Below, piece after piece: positions 13,061 through 24,949 of a DNA stretch of 64,000 bases. Position 1 is the first letter of the stretch; every line of letters starts with the position of its first letter. The translations under genes were made by a program, and so were the position numbers. Location: the NCBI GenBank assembly GCA_963277665.1, contig OY728143.1:230569591-230633590 (forward strand), given 5' to 3'. The notes beneath the pieces are model-generated. The model had not been told where the DNA came from and made no database searches. It was given only the letters and a program-made list of their open reading frames with translations. The DNA is from Viscum album. Taxonomy: Eukaryota; Streptophyta; Magnoliopsida; Santalales; Viscaceae.

Positions 13061-13430
13061 TCCTAATGTTTAGCCAATGCTTTATTTGATTCTGGATCAT
13101 GGAATTATTTTATATCTTCCCAGTTTTCTTAGAAAATTAGATATTTACAATTATATTTTGCAAGGGATTTGTCTGCTAAAACTCCTAAGGGAAGCATTAT
13201 TACTACAAAGTTCTGTGAATCAGTTCCCTTTAGAACATATAATTGTTATTTATCTACTGATATGATCGTCATACCCATGATTTAATTTGATATAATCCTC
13301 ATAAAGGATTGGATTTTGGACCATGATGCGAATATTTATTGTAAGAAGAAAAAGGTTACAATTTTTGATGATGATGATATAGAACACCTTATCTTTAGAG
13401 CAGAATCGTCACCACCTAATTCTTATCTAG
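13061..13430 (+). pseudogene. Element 1 aspartic protease, degenerate
   Basis: Retropepsin-like protease that would cleave the Gag-Pol polyprotein. The active-site motif DSGS is intact at 13088-13099, preceded by ALF as in the family. The frame changes shortly afterwards (a stop follows SSQFS), and the rest of the domain is recognisable only by piecing frames together to about 13420. A G run of about ten bases at 13465-13474 lies in the linker to RT and is a probable slippage site. Confidence 0.75.
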
Positions 13431-13499
13431 ATCCACCCCAGTAGCTCAACTAAATTCAATTATCGGGGGGGGGGAAGAGAATGAAATAACTGTGAGTGA

Positions 13500-14893
13500 G
13501 GACAAGAATGTTCAAATAGAAGATGTACCTATTGTTAAAGAAATTGTAGATGTGTTTCCGGAAGATTTACCTGGACATCCTCAAGAACGAGAAATTGAGT
13601 TTTCCATTGATTTAATTCCTGGTTCAAGGACCATATCAAAGAACCCTTATAGAATATCCACTATTAGTTGAACTAAAGGAAGAATTGTAGGAATTGAGTA
13701 ATAAGGGATTTATTCTCCCATGTGTTTCTCCATGGGGAGCCCCTATCCTTTTGTTAAGAATTAAGATGGATCTATGAGGTTATGTATCGACTACATGACA
13801 ATCAATGCTATAACAATAAAGAACAAATATCCACTATCTCACATTGATGATTTATTTTACCAACTGCATGGAGGTCAATACTTTTCAAAAAATTGACCTT
13901 CGATCTTGATACCATCAATTGTGTGTGAATAAGGAAGAAATTCCAAAAATATCATTTTGAACTAGGTACGAGCATTACGAGTTTACAGTAATGCCTTTTG
14001 GGCTGACTAATGCACCCCTTGTTTTTAGGGATCTAATGAAAATAGTTTTCAAGGAATATCTCGATGATTTTTTAGTGGTATTTATTGATGATATCTTGGT
14101 AAACTCAAAAAGATACGATGATCATGAAAATATCTTGCGCATTATCCTGAAGACTCTTACAAGACATGAATTATATGGTATGTTTAGAAAGTGTGAATTC
14201 TGGCTTTAGGAGATTTCTTTTCTTGCCCATATTTTCTCCAAAGATGGAATCTCTGTTGATTCTTCTAAGACCAAGGCAATCCAAGAATGGCCAGCGCCGA
14301 CGAGTATAACTGATGTATGAATTTTTATTGGTTTAGCAGGTTATTATCAACATTTCATCCAATATTTTGCTCAGTAGGCTAACCCTTTAATGAAGCTCAC
14401 ACCTAAAAGGTGTTAAATATGTTTGGAAAAAAGAGTGTGAATAAGTTTTTGAAGAACTGAAGAGAAGATTAGTCAATTCTCCTATATTTTGCTCAGTAGG
14501 CTAACCCTATGCATCATGCCTACTAAAATTTCATGAAAAAACTATCCTACTCATGATCTTGAATTAGATGTTGTAATATCTGCTTTGAAGATATGGACAC
14601 ATTATCTCTATGATGAAAATTTTGAGATATATACCGATCACAGGAGTTTGAAGTACATTTTTTCATAGAACTAAATCAACATGAGGCAAAGGAGATGGCT
14701 TGAACTACTCAAGTATTATGATTTCGTGATACACAACCACCTATGGAAGGAAAATAAGGTGGAAGATGCTTTGAGTAGAAAGGATCATGGAGTGTTGAAC
14801 AAGATGAGAGTTGAAAGGGATCTTATTTTCATGGATCTTGTAAAGATGGATATGGGAATCACCATGGATGGGGAAACATCAATACTTTTTTAA
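13500..14893 (+). pseudogene. Element 1 reverse transcriptase and RNase H, degenerate
   Basis: Copies the element RNA into DNA. The RT N-terminal block (DVFPEDLPG at about 13550) is followed by a stop-containing fingers region and an open palm segment at 13991-14209 with MPFGLTNAP and the catalytic VVFIDD motif (Asp codons at 14087-14092), the usual form in plant Ty3/gypsy elements. RNase H is recognisable around 14550-14800 ([23 protein letters not shown]). Between them about 50-60 residues expected in this family are missing, and a 25-bp duplicate of upstream sequence sits at the junction (14362-14386 and 14484-14508). An in-frame TAA at 14891-14893 separates this block from integrase. Confidence 0.88.
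14362..14508 (+). repeat. 25-bp direct duplication at a pol deletion
   Basis: The 25 bases at 14362-14386 (starting ATATTTTGCTCAGTAGGCTA) are repeated exactly at 14484-14508, 122 bp downstream. The second copy lies where the RT-RNase H connection is shortened, so it looks like filler DNA copied in during break repair rather than a functional repeat. Confidence 0.8.
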
Positions 14894-16339
14894 ATGGTTT
14901 CCAAACCATATTTACTAGAAAGGATAAAGAGTTCTCAGACCGATGATGAAGCATTTAAAAAGAAAACTAAAGCAGTGAATGATGGGAGATTGAGTGACTT
15001 TGTGTATGAAGATGGAATTTTGAAATTTGGGAAGAGACTTTGTGTCCCCAATATACCTGATCTAAAAAGGGAATTGTTGGATGATGCTCATAAGTCCAAT
15101 TTCTCTATACACCCTGGGAGAACCAAGATGTATAGAGATTTGAAGGACCATTTTTGGTGGGACAACATGAAGAGGGAGATTGCTGATTTTGTGTCAAGAT
15201 GTATTGTTTGTCAACAGGAGAAAGCTATAAGGCAACAGCCAGGAGGAGTCATGGAACCTCTTCCCATACATGAGTGGAAATGGGATAATGTCATGATGGA
15301 ATTTCTCATGGTATTACCAAAGACTCCTATAAGGAAAGATGAAATATGGGTCATTGTTGATCGTCTTACCAAGTCAGCACATTTTCATGCTATAAGGGAA
15401 GATTTACCACTTTAACTTGTAGCAAGGCTATATATTAATGAAATTGTGAGACTTTATGGAGTACCCCTATCGATTGTTTCTGATCATGATCCCCATTTTA
15501 CTTCATGATTCTGGACGAGTATTTAGTAGGCCTTGGATACTGAACTTCGTATGAGCACTGCCTACCACCCTTAAACAGATGGACAATCATAACGGATTAT
15601 TCAAACCTTAGAAAACATGTTGAGATCTTGCTCACATTAATTTCACGGTATGTGGGATCAATATTTACATCTGGTAGAATTTTATTATAATAATAGCTTC
15701 ATTTCAAGTATTTGGATGACAACATATGAAGCGTTATATGGAAAGAGATGTTGCACACCAAACTTTTGGGATGATGTTGGTGAAAGAAAACATGTAGGCC
15801 CAGAACTGGTGGAGGAAACGATGGAAAAGATAATGGTAATCCAAAACCACATAAACATAGCTCAAATTAGGCAGAAGAGATATGCCGATAACCGAAGGAA
15901 GGACTTGTAATTTCAGGTAGGAGATCATGTTTTCTTGAAGGTATCTCCATGGAAGGGAGTTATACATTTTGATAAGAAGGGTAAATTGAGTACCAAGTAC
16001 ATCGGACCATTCGATATTCTAGAACGAATTGGTGTTGTATCTTACCATTTGGTAATGGCTCTAAGTCACTCCAATGTTCTCGATGTGTTCCACGTATCAC
16101 TGTTGAGAAAATACATGCCTGACCCAACGCATGTACTCACTTATGAGAAATTAGAACTAGAACCAGATCTGTCTTATTGCGATGAGCATGTCGGGATTCA
16201 TGATACAAGAGAACAAGTGATGAGAAACTAGACGACTCGTCTGGTAAAAGTTCTATGGAGAAACCATAAAATTGAAGAGGCAACGTGGGAACCCGAGGAA
16301 CTTATGATGAAGAATCACCTGTGTCTTTTTATGCAGTAA
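14894..16339 (+). pseudogene. Element 1 integrase with C-terminal chromodomain-like segment, degenerate
   Basis: Would insert the cDNA into the host chromosome. The longest open part is 14894-15415. It holds the HHCC zinc domain (HPGRTKM with CIVCQQ) and the first catalytic block, where the expected Asp is Glu (codon at 15299). The second Asp is kept (SDHDPHF, codon 15482). The third residue, expected Glu, is a TAA stop at 15590; the 108-nt distance equals DD35E spacing. A further TGA lies shortly after the second Asp. The C-terminal GPFDILERIG core is open at 15935-16231. The end (VLWRNH then EEATWEPEE, stop at 16337-16339) resembles the type II chromodomain that guides chromoviruses to heterochromatin. 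Confidence 0.9.
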
Positions 16340-16370
16340 TATTCTTGATATTTCGAGTATGAAATTATTT

Positions 16371-16384
16371 GAAAGAGTTGAGAA
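16371..16384 (+). other. Degenerate polypurine tract of Element 1
   Basis: GAAAGAGTTGAGAA directly precedes the 3' LTR start (TGTAACACCCC at 16385). It is less pure than the tract of Element 2 (26377-26391), consistent with decay. Confidence 0.55.
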
Positions 16385-19300
16385 TGTAACACCCCAAGCT
16401 TCCACTAGACGCTTCTCTTTGAATAATACAGTAGTGTGTGTTGTACGCTACTTCGAGTGCTAACATACACCACAACCAATCAAACTAGCTGTTATGAATA
16501 GTAATACCCATTTTTTGAAATGTTATAAATTTTATCTTTCAAAATGGACTTCATGTTTAGATTAGGAATATCGTAATTATCCTGGAATGAATTTTTGGTA
16601 TTTTTCGAAAAACATTCAATTTTTGATGAATAGTGAAACAACACTGAGTTATAGTTTAAAACCAAATTTTTATTTAAATAATTATTTATTTTATTTAAAT
16701 TTATTCTAGGTCAAAATAGATACATAATATGTATATAAGATCAATGTAATTCATTGGAGTCACTTTATAAAAATTTTAGACATATAAAATGTTTATTGAA
16801 CTTTTCACTGTCTTTTACCCATCTCCAAGAAGAATTTGCAAATACACATAAAACATAATTTTACCGCTTCTATGAGTGGAATTTCAAAAATCTGAGATAA
16901 ATGGTTAATATCAAGGAGTAAAAGGTGGTTCAATAAGATAAAACTAATTTTTGGTGAATAATAACTTCTTACTTTTATTTACCACGGTAAAATGTAAATA
17001 AGGTAATTATGGGTAAAAAAGATATTAATATTACCCTAACACATGTCCTAATTCTATTGGACAAGTGTACCTCGACCAAAAACAACATTAGGAAGAAAAT
17101 ATTATCAGTTAGGTCCACTTGGATTAGATTAGGACATTTATTATGATTTAATTCAAAGAAGAGTTAAAAGAGTTAAAATCAATGTTTAATTATTATAACA
17201 TTTTTAATATAGGGTTATACAAAAGATAAATTCGATTGTAAATATTCATTATTAAGATAAAAATCATTCCTACATAATGGTATTTTATTTATAATTTTTA
17301 GACATTAAATAATTTATTTTATTTATGACACAATGGTGATGTAGTAATTTCTTAATTAATGAAATATTAAAATAATTAATATTATAAATATCCAAATGAA
17401 TATAATTTGAAACTTTTTATGAGATACAATAATTTTAGAGGTTAATATGACATATTAGGGTTTTTTTAATGCTTTATTTGAAGTTATAATGCTGTTATCA
17501 ATTTATCAAAAACAAAACACCCAATAGTCTCAAAATTGACATAAAATGGTTTCTAAAACAAATATTATATTATTAATTTATATTCTATTACTAAAAATCT
17601 AAGGTTCAGCCAAAGGACTTATATAATGATAGGTTTATCATTAATGGGACACTTGGGGGTCTCTAGGAAGTATATAGTATGTTTATAAAATAAAAAATAT
17701 AGAAATACAAAGAGACATGGTAAATGTCAAACTATTTAACTAAGAGTTAAATCAAAACTATAAAGTTAATATATTGATCCAAACCTGTATAAAAACTATT
17801 TGGTGAGTGGTTTTCGACCTATCCCCACCTTAAACTTTAAATAATCTACTTTTGAGCCATTATAAACCGAATAGGAATTTATTATAAAATTATATTTCTA
17901 GCTTTTCCAAAGGTTCCCCTCACCCCTCTTATAAAAGGGAACTCCCCATTCTCTCTAATTCACACCTTCAAATTCTTTTGGCTCAACCAAAACCTACAAA
18001 AATATTCTCTCAACTTCCCTCCCTTCAACCTAGATGCCTTATTTTGATCATAAATCCAACCAATGGAGCCCTTTTGATCAAATCAAAAGGAAGAACTTGA
18101 AGAAGATGTAATGTTTTCACCACCCTCTTTCAAGTTCCTTTCTTCTTCAACTTCTTCTCTCTTTGTTATTTCCATTATAAAATAATATCACCAGTATCTT
18201 CTATATACTGTGATGTTATTATAAATATGTTACAACCATATTCATTTCTTTATCCATCTTTTGAATGTTATGTCACTATACGTGCGTACGTACGGCCTAC
18301 CGTCTCCACGTCATGGTGTAATTGTTATTCAAAACATTATTATTTGGATGGGTATGATAATGATGTGTAATTGATGTAAATAATAAATATAACATGATAA
18401 TTATTCTTTATATATTATATAATATCCAATTATATATTATTTTAATATAAAAATAATGATATTATCGCTCGTGCGTACGTACGGACTCCCGTCTCCACAA
18501 ACGTGATGAGATTCATTCCCCATCATATCCATGCAAGTCTAATTCTCATTTGAGGATTAAAAATAATTTTTAAGGAATTGATATAATTCTGAATATGAAT
18601 AATATACAACATATCCAAAACAAACAGGGCTTATATAAGAAATCATATAAAAGAGAATGAGTAAGTTAACACCCGAAACGACGACAATACTAAGATATTA
18701 TTAAGAAATAAATATTAAAAGATCATATATGATATAATATTAATGTATTTGATTCTGGTATAATTTAGTAACATGGATTTAACTATTATAGAAGAGGTTA
18801 ACCTACCTTCGACCAAGGAAAAGTACAAGGTAAGGGTTAATTTCACAATCTCTTCATTATCCGAGGTTGTTTATACGTAATTATCTATTGGGACCTCTAA
18901 ATCATACACATCCATGTTTTTTAAAAATGTATTTCAAAACATTCTTACTATTTTACAAAATATGGGTTAAATCCATTTATACCCTTGTTTGAATTTTTAT
19001 AAGATGTTTATAGAGGAATCTTTCCATTGTTTTCCAAACAAGTTCCTTTTTAACCATTTTGACAGAATTAAGGTAAGAATGTATTTTTTTAACTTATACG
19101 GCGGGTGCAGCTATTTTCTTCCATTATAAAATCTTCGAAGCTTCCCTTAAAATCTTATAAAAATATTTTAAAATTAAATGTGTTCTTTTATAATTATGTG
19201 ACTTTTAAATGATTAAAAAAAGAGATATTTCTCTCAAATAGTTTTGATTTCATCTATGTCAACATCCTTTGATGGATTTTAAGCTTATTTGAAGTTGATT

Positions 19301-20123
19301 TATTATGATACAAAAATTCCATATTGTATTGAAGGATTTGTGATATGTTTTACTGTGGAAGTGTTATTTTTATACGATTCATGGTTTATGGAGAAATTAT
19401 TGACATTTCCTATGCTAGTTTTAATACGAATGTTTATGTTATGTTTAAAACTATTAATATGAGGAATGAATTTGACTTAATAAGTGACGAGTGGAGCCTG
19501 CTGTAGCTCCTCGATGCATCGGTAGGTATTATGAGACAAACTACTGTCTTTTCACAAGGCCTTGACAAAATCTTATTTTTAGTCATGGTACAAGGCCTTG
19601 AGTATGTGGTTAGGATAGTATGGAATTATGCAATCCATCATTATGAAAGTGGTTATTGATATTGCATGTGATTATTCGACTAGTAGGATATCCATGTGAA
19701 TAAGTAAATGGAATTATTTCATTTTATTTCTTCCATATTATGCTAAAGTTCAGGTTTAAAAGGATTTTGTTTTAGTTATACATTTCCTTAAATGTTTATG
19801 CTTATTTATTAATGATTCTACTATATTGTTATCCTTACTAGGCATCTGAGCTCACCCCTTTCTCTGTTTTATTTTTCATAGGATGTGAAGAAGTATTTAA
19901 TGAATGACCTGCATGGATAGTGTGAGGGGATATGAGTGTGGTCGATGAAGACAAGATTTTTTTTGTAGTTTTTCACTTTATGATGTAATGTAAACTTTAT
20001 GAATGTATCTAGTGATTCCAAGGATACTAAACTAATCAGTCATTCGAGACTTGAACTTTTCTGATCATTCCAATGTTATTTAATAATACACAGACTCTGG
20101 GTAACTTGGGTTGGGGCATTAAA
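16385..20123 (+). repeat. Element 1 3' LTR
   Basis: About 3739 bp, the direct repeat of 7724-11456, starting TGTAACACCCC and ending GGGGCATTAAA. It keeps the TATA box (17930-17937), the two CGTACG islands (18281-18314 and 18466-18504), and the donor-like (18108) and acceptor-like (19881) signals. The nearly equal length of both LTRs argues against large indels since insertion. Confidence 0.92.
17930..17937 (+). promoter_or_regulatory. TATA box of Element 1 3' LTR
   Basis: TATAAAAG in the context CACCCCTCT-TATAAAAGGG, at the same place as in the 5' LTR. A 3' LTR copy can drive transcription into flanking DNA, here towards 20124 and beyond. Confidence 0.65.
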
Positions 20124-20128
20124 ATCAT
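20124..20128. repeat. Right target-site duplication of Element 1
   Basis: ATCAT, identical to 7719-7723. Confidence 0.85.
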
Positions 20129-21884
20129 GTTGTACTTGTTAGAAATTATAATGGGCATGGTAAAAGAAAAACCATTGTGATTCAATTATATTTCTAGGCA
20201 TGGTGAGGTGAGCCTCATAAATATGACTCATACAGCTCACATATACACTCAAATTATATTTCACCATGGTTAATTTTATTTATATTATTTAATATAAAAA
20301 TTAAATACTACCTATCAAATTCAATAATTTTATTTCAAAGTACAATAATTTCATTTTAGTTTGGTGTTGCATAAGAAACATGCTCTTCAACATATTATTT
20401 GGAAAAAAAAATTAATAATATACATTAAAGGTGTTATAGCCCCACCTCATATATTGGTTTTCTCCTCAAAATTTTAATTTTAATGAATTAAAATAAATAT
20501 ATAAGGGTACGTAAAAGATAGAGTTGACATGAGATATAATTTCTAGAGAGATATCATTTTAAAAACATAAATAAAAAATAATTTTTCATCAGTAAATTAT
20601 TTTAACATATATTGTGTATTTGTATAATTATTTGATCATAACATTAATCATGACTCAGTGTCATAAATCATATATATTATTTTCTTAGAGGGTACATTAT
20701 CATCCATATAATGATAAATGAAAATGGGATGACATGAAATATGAAATGTTATTTCCAATTTTTTTATGGATATAAAGGCTATGTAAATATTGATAATCAA
20801 TTTCAATAATTTCTGAAATAATTTACAAAAGAAAGAGTAAATTGATTTATATGAAAATATTTCCAAAAACATCAACATGGTATTCAATAATAATACTGCT
20901 AGAATTTTTAATATCAAAATATTAGGGTGGTGATTTAATACTCTTAGAAAATATCCTTGATTTGTTCAGATTTTTAAAAACATGAACCCAAAAGATGAAA
21001 ATAAATCTATAGGGGATTATAGGTGTATTTTAATTATCATTATCCACTTCATTAATAGTCATATCATAGGTTACTCTTTTTTCCCTAGGTTATATAGGTA
21101 TCTTATCCCATTTATTAACATTGACTATAGGGTTAATGAATATATTTTCTTAATTCTCAAACTTCTTACATTTATAGAATTGAATTATCGTTGATTCATT
21201 AGTTTGGACCACAATACCATTCACTATATTGGTAAATATCTATATATATCATTGAAAACCAATTAATAAATTTATAATCATTCCATAAAAGATACATTTT
21301 ATTGTTCTTTTGATGCATTACCTTAGGTGACTTTAACCACATTAGATTTGCATAGTAACAATAATATTATTTCTCATATGTTAATTTTCATATAAATATA
21401 TATTAAATTGCATCTTTCTCTCATTTGGTGATTCAAGGAGTTTTACATAGTTATGGGAATGAAACTGAAAACATGATACTATTTTGACTGTTACCAAAAT
21501 ATTTTCTCTAAATGAATCCATCACATATGGTTTCTCATTAGGGAATGACCAAATTGTCCATTATATCACTTGGGAAATTGATTTCCCCGTATTCTATCTG
21601 TTATAGAAATAAAGAAATGATGATGTACAAGAATAAATAAAAATTAAAAAATTTATGAAAATGAAAATATAAAAATAGAGGATGTAAAAATAAACATATA
21701 TATATATAACCTGACTTATGAATCTCAGTATTTCATTCATTTTTATTCATATTCATATTTTAATTATTTTATTTAACAAAAAAAACCTAAAGTGTTCTAC
21801 ATTGAAATTTTATTCATAATTAAGTGGTTTTTCAATAATGATTATTGTTTCTCACACTTTGATTCTTGGTTTTAGTCAATTTAT
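20129..21884. other. AT-rich DNA between Elements 1 and 2, no gene seen
   Basis: About 1.75 kb with stops in all frames. It is the continuation of the left flank beyond Element 1. It should hold the 5' LTR of Element 2 if that were complete, but I find no TGTAACACCC start, TATAAAAG box, CGTACG island or iMet primer site. The last 200 bp may include remnants of the Element 2 leader. The open stretches at 20648-20917 (minus) and 20982-21194 (plus) are AT-rich and match nothing I know. Confidence 0.5.
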
Positions 21885-23450
21885 GGAACCCGAAAGAACC
21901 GCATTAATGCTGAATGTGATAAGAAATGAAATGAATTTTCCCTTGAGAAACCAAATGTTATGGGAGCTAGGGTAAAAAATATTGAATCCATAATCACACT
22001 ACATTCTCAAGATATTAATCATGAAAGAATCCCAATTGAGAAATAGAAGGAGAAACATTTTGTTGAATCCTTCATGAGGCATCGTCCACCTTCATTCAAT
22101 GGGTCTTTAAATCCATTTCTAGTTGAAAAAAATAACTGTACCAGTAAAAAGTTTTTTTTATTCTACAATGTTATAAACATAAAAAAGCATCTTATTAGTA
22201 TATTGTTTGGAAGGTGAATCTAATCAATGGTGGGATCGTATCAATAATTTCAGGCAAAGAGATGAAATTATTTCCTTGGAGTGGAAAGTGTTAAAGAATT
22301 TTTTTTCAATAAGTTCATTCTTCATATTCTTAGAAAAAAGATAGATAATTTAGTTCCCTGAACTTAAGAAAAATGATGAAGAATCTATTAGTACCTATGA
22401 ATTTATTTTACAAGACTTGAAGGGTATGCTTTTGAAATTATTATGTAACCTGAGATTAAAATTGATCGATTCAATAGTGGCTTAAAATGAAGTCTTGGAA
22501 GGGAATTAGGCATAAGGGTAATCAATATCTATGAATAAAGTTTTTGATGTTCTCTCAAGGTAGAGATGTGGATTAGAGAAACCCATCAGTCATATGGGTA
22601 TGATAAGAAGAGAAAAATAGAATTCAAAAAATTATCTAAAGACCACACTAAGAAGAATATGACTATCACCTTATGCTCAATGTTTGGAAATAATAATGGA
22701 TGGAATTTTCATAAAGGGGCTAGTAAATTTTTAAAGTGTGTAAAAGAAGTTCATCAGGAAATTTAATACTAAATTGATTGGAAAAAGATATATAATGATG
22801 TGAAGAAAGAAAATTCTTCACATAATTCACCTCTTACACATAAATTTTACATGTGGACGTAAATGGTGTGTTATTCCAATCAATATCCTAATCCAAGGGG
22901 TTTTGAGGATGATCTATGTCAAAAAAGTCTTAAGGCCAAAGATGAAGGAAATTTACATGCAATCACTATCGACAACGTGGAGTACAATAATGAAATGGTG
23001 AAAGGTACACTTACCAGCCACTATAAAGTAGAAAATTATTTTTTTGATTTTGGATCCATCCAGTCTTTTATTTTTGAATAATATTCTATGGGTAGTGTCG
23101 TATTACCTCCAAAATTAGATGTAGAGTTAGTTGTGGAAACTCTTAATGGCAAAATGGTCACATGAAAATTTTATAATTCTACTCTCTTTAATTATTGTAG
23201 TATTGTGCTTCCAAAAAATCTTGTGATCCTTCCTATAGTGGAATTTTATGTGATTCTTGGCATTTATTGTTTTTCTCTATATGGAACTCAAATCAATTTA
23301 CATGGAAGAGAAGTCACCATCCATATTCCAGATTAATCTATGATTATTTATCTATGCAAGTATTAATATTACCATCTAGAAGAAATTTCTTCCATCTAAT
23401 GGGTAGTGATTTTAATAAATTGAAGATATTTATCCCATGTTTTTGGGGAT
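21885..23450 (+). pseudogene. Element 2 gag and protease, degenerate
   Basis: Begins near the ATG at 21885 (MEPERT). Capsid landmarks follow across several frames: a HRPPSFNGSLNP-like segment near 22080, NQWWDR near 22225, and a Cys-His remnant near 22677-22740 where the zinc knuckle should be; only the outer Cys residues and one His can be traced, so RNA binding is lost. The protease active site near 23046-23057 reads DFGS instead of D(S/T)GS, keeping the catalytic Asp. The best uninterrupted pieces are 22566-22766 and 22863-23081. The assignment rests on order and position relative to RT, and on weak residue similarity to Element 1. Confidence 0.7.
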
Positions 23451-23454
23451 AAAC

Positions 23455-24870
23455 TCATGATTAAGAATACACCAATTGTACGCGAGTTTGATTGTGTCTT
23501 TCAAGAGGAATTTCTATGTCTTTCACCAAAGAGTGAAGTTGAGTTTACAAAAGAACTCATAACAGGTGCAATGCTCATTTCAATGAGACCTTACAGAATG
23601 GACCCAATTGGGTTATAAGAATTGAAGAAGGAACTCCAAGAGATTCATGATAAAGGATTCATGTACCCTAGTGTGTCTCCTTAGGGAGCACTTATTCTGT
23701 TTTTTATAAAGAATGATTTATCAATGAGACTCTTCATTGATTATCGAGATTGTAACATGATATCTATAAAGAACTAATATCATCTTCCCCACATTGATGA
23801 TTTATGTTTCCAACTACACGGAGCCCTATACTTTTCCACGATTGATCTCCATTTAGTATATCATCAATTAACGGTTAAAAGGAATGATATAACAAAGAGT
23901 AAATTCTGTACAAGGTATTGAAACTATGAATTTATAGTTATTCCCTTTGGTCTTACTAATCCCCCCCCTATATTCATGGATCAAATTAATAGAGTATTTA
24001 TGGGCTATCTTGAGTATTTTGTGGTAGTCTTTATAGATGACATTCTTGTCTATTAAAAGAGAATGTAAGATCATGAAAATCATTTGACAATTTTACTGAA
24101 ATACCTATGAATGGAGAATCAATATGACAAATTTACCAAGTATGAATTTTGGCTTCAGAATGATTAAGTTAATTGTGTCAAATAATCTCAAGAGAGGGTA
24201 TATCTATGGATACCACCAAAAAAGATGTTATTAAAAGATGGTAAAGACCAACAACAGTAATTGAGATCCGATGTTTTCATGGATTTGATGGATATTTATG
24301 ATGGTTTGTTAATGATTTTCCACGATTATATAATTCTCTCACCAGGTTAACTAGGAAATGATATATGTTAAAATGGATAGAGGAATATGAAGAGGATTTC
24401 AAAGAGCTAAAATGACGGTTAGTTGGTGCACCTGTGCACACACTGCACTGTACTTGAGAGAGGTTAGTGATCTAGAGTGATACATTCAATATGGGTTTGG
24501 GGTGTGTTCTCATGCAATATGATATGGTGATATGTTATAACTCAAAATAGTTGAAAATACAAGAGAAAAATTACCCATATGATGATTTGAAGTTATCTAT
24601 GGTAATCTTTCCATTAATGATATGTAGGCATTATCTTTATGGTTAATGGTGTGATATTTATACTAATCATACAAGATTATGTTTTATTTTCTCACAAAAT
24701 GAGATGATTATGTGCCAAATAAGATGGTTAGTGTAAATTAATGGTAACAAATTCACAATATATTACCACCCTGGGAATGTGAAAAATGTGGGAGATTCCT
24801 TTAGTCAACAAGAACATGCTAGCCTATCCATGATGAGTATAAAAAAGAACCAGTATTTATGGTTGGTTAA
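23455..24870 (+). pseudogene. Element 2 reverse transcriptase and RNase H, degenerate
   Basis: The RT N-terminal region (REFDCVFQEE) begins at about 23481. The fingers (PHIDDLCFQLHGA, near 23790) and the palm motif VVFIDD (Asp codons 24036-24041) are recognisable; a TAA follows at 24053-24055 (LVY then stop). RNase H landmarks occur around 24485-24730 (GLGCVLMQ, HYLYG, IYTNH, where the family usually has TDH). Multiple stops (for example after DPIGL, SVSP and RKM) show a long-dead copy. A C run (CCCCCCC near 23963) has probably also slipped. Confidence 0.8.
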
Positions 24871-24949
24871 AAGATGGATCTGGAAAATTTAAAGGATGTG
24901 GGAATATTATCTTTCTCAAATGAATGCTAAACCATCTACACAAGCGGAT

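Larger units (their letters stand above)
7724..20123 (+). mobile_element. Element 1: complete Ty3/gypsy chromovirus-like LTR retrotransposon, degenerate
   Basis: A full-length 12.4-kb element with two 3.7-kb direct LTRs, a 4.9-kb internal region, an initiator-Met-type PBS, a weak purine tract and an ATCAT duplication on both sides. Domain order is gag (two zinc knuckles), protease, RT, RNase H, integrase, then a C-terminal chromodomain-like segment. That order, the TGTAACACCCC-type LTR start and the long LTRs fit the chromovirus branch, most like Del/Tekay; the lineage call is inference from motifs. The two LTRs are roughly 85% identical by eye over their first 300 bp, so the insertion is old. 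Many stops and frameshifts, and loss of the integrase catalytic Glu, make it non-autonomous. Confidence 0.93.

Noticed and set aside
13465..13474. G run as a programmed frameshift site between protease and RT of Element 1
   Set aside because: Many other frameshifts surround it, and the element family normally encodes one continuous frame; slippage mutation is simpler.
20129..21884. Possible 5' LTR of Element 2
   Set aside because: No LTR landmarks (start, TATAAAAG, CGTACG islands, PBS) are present. The region is simply flank or heavily decayed sequence.
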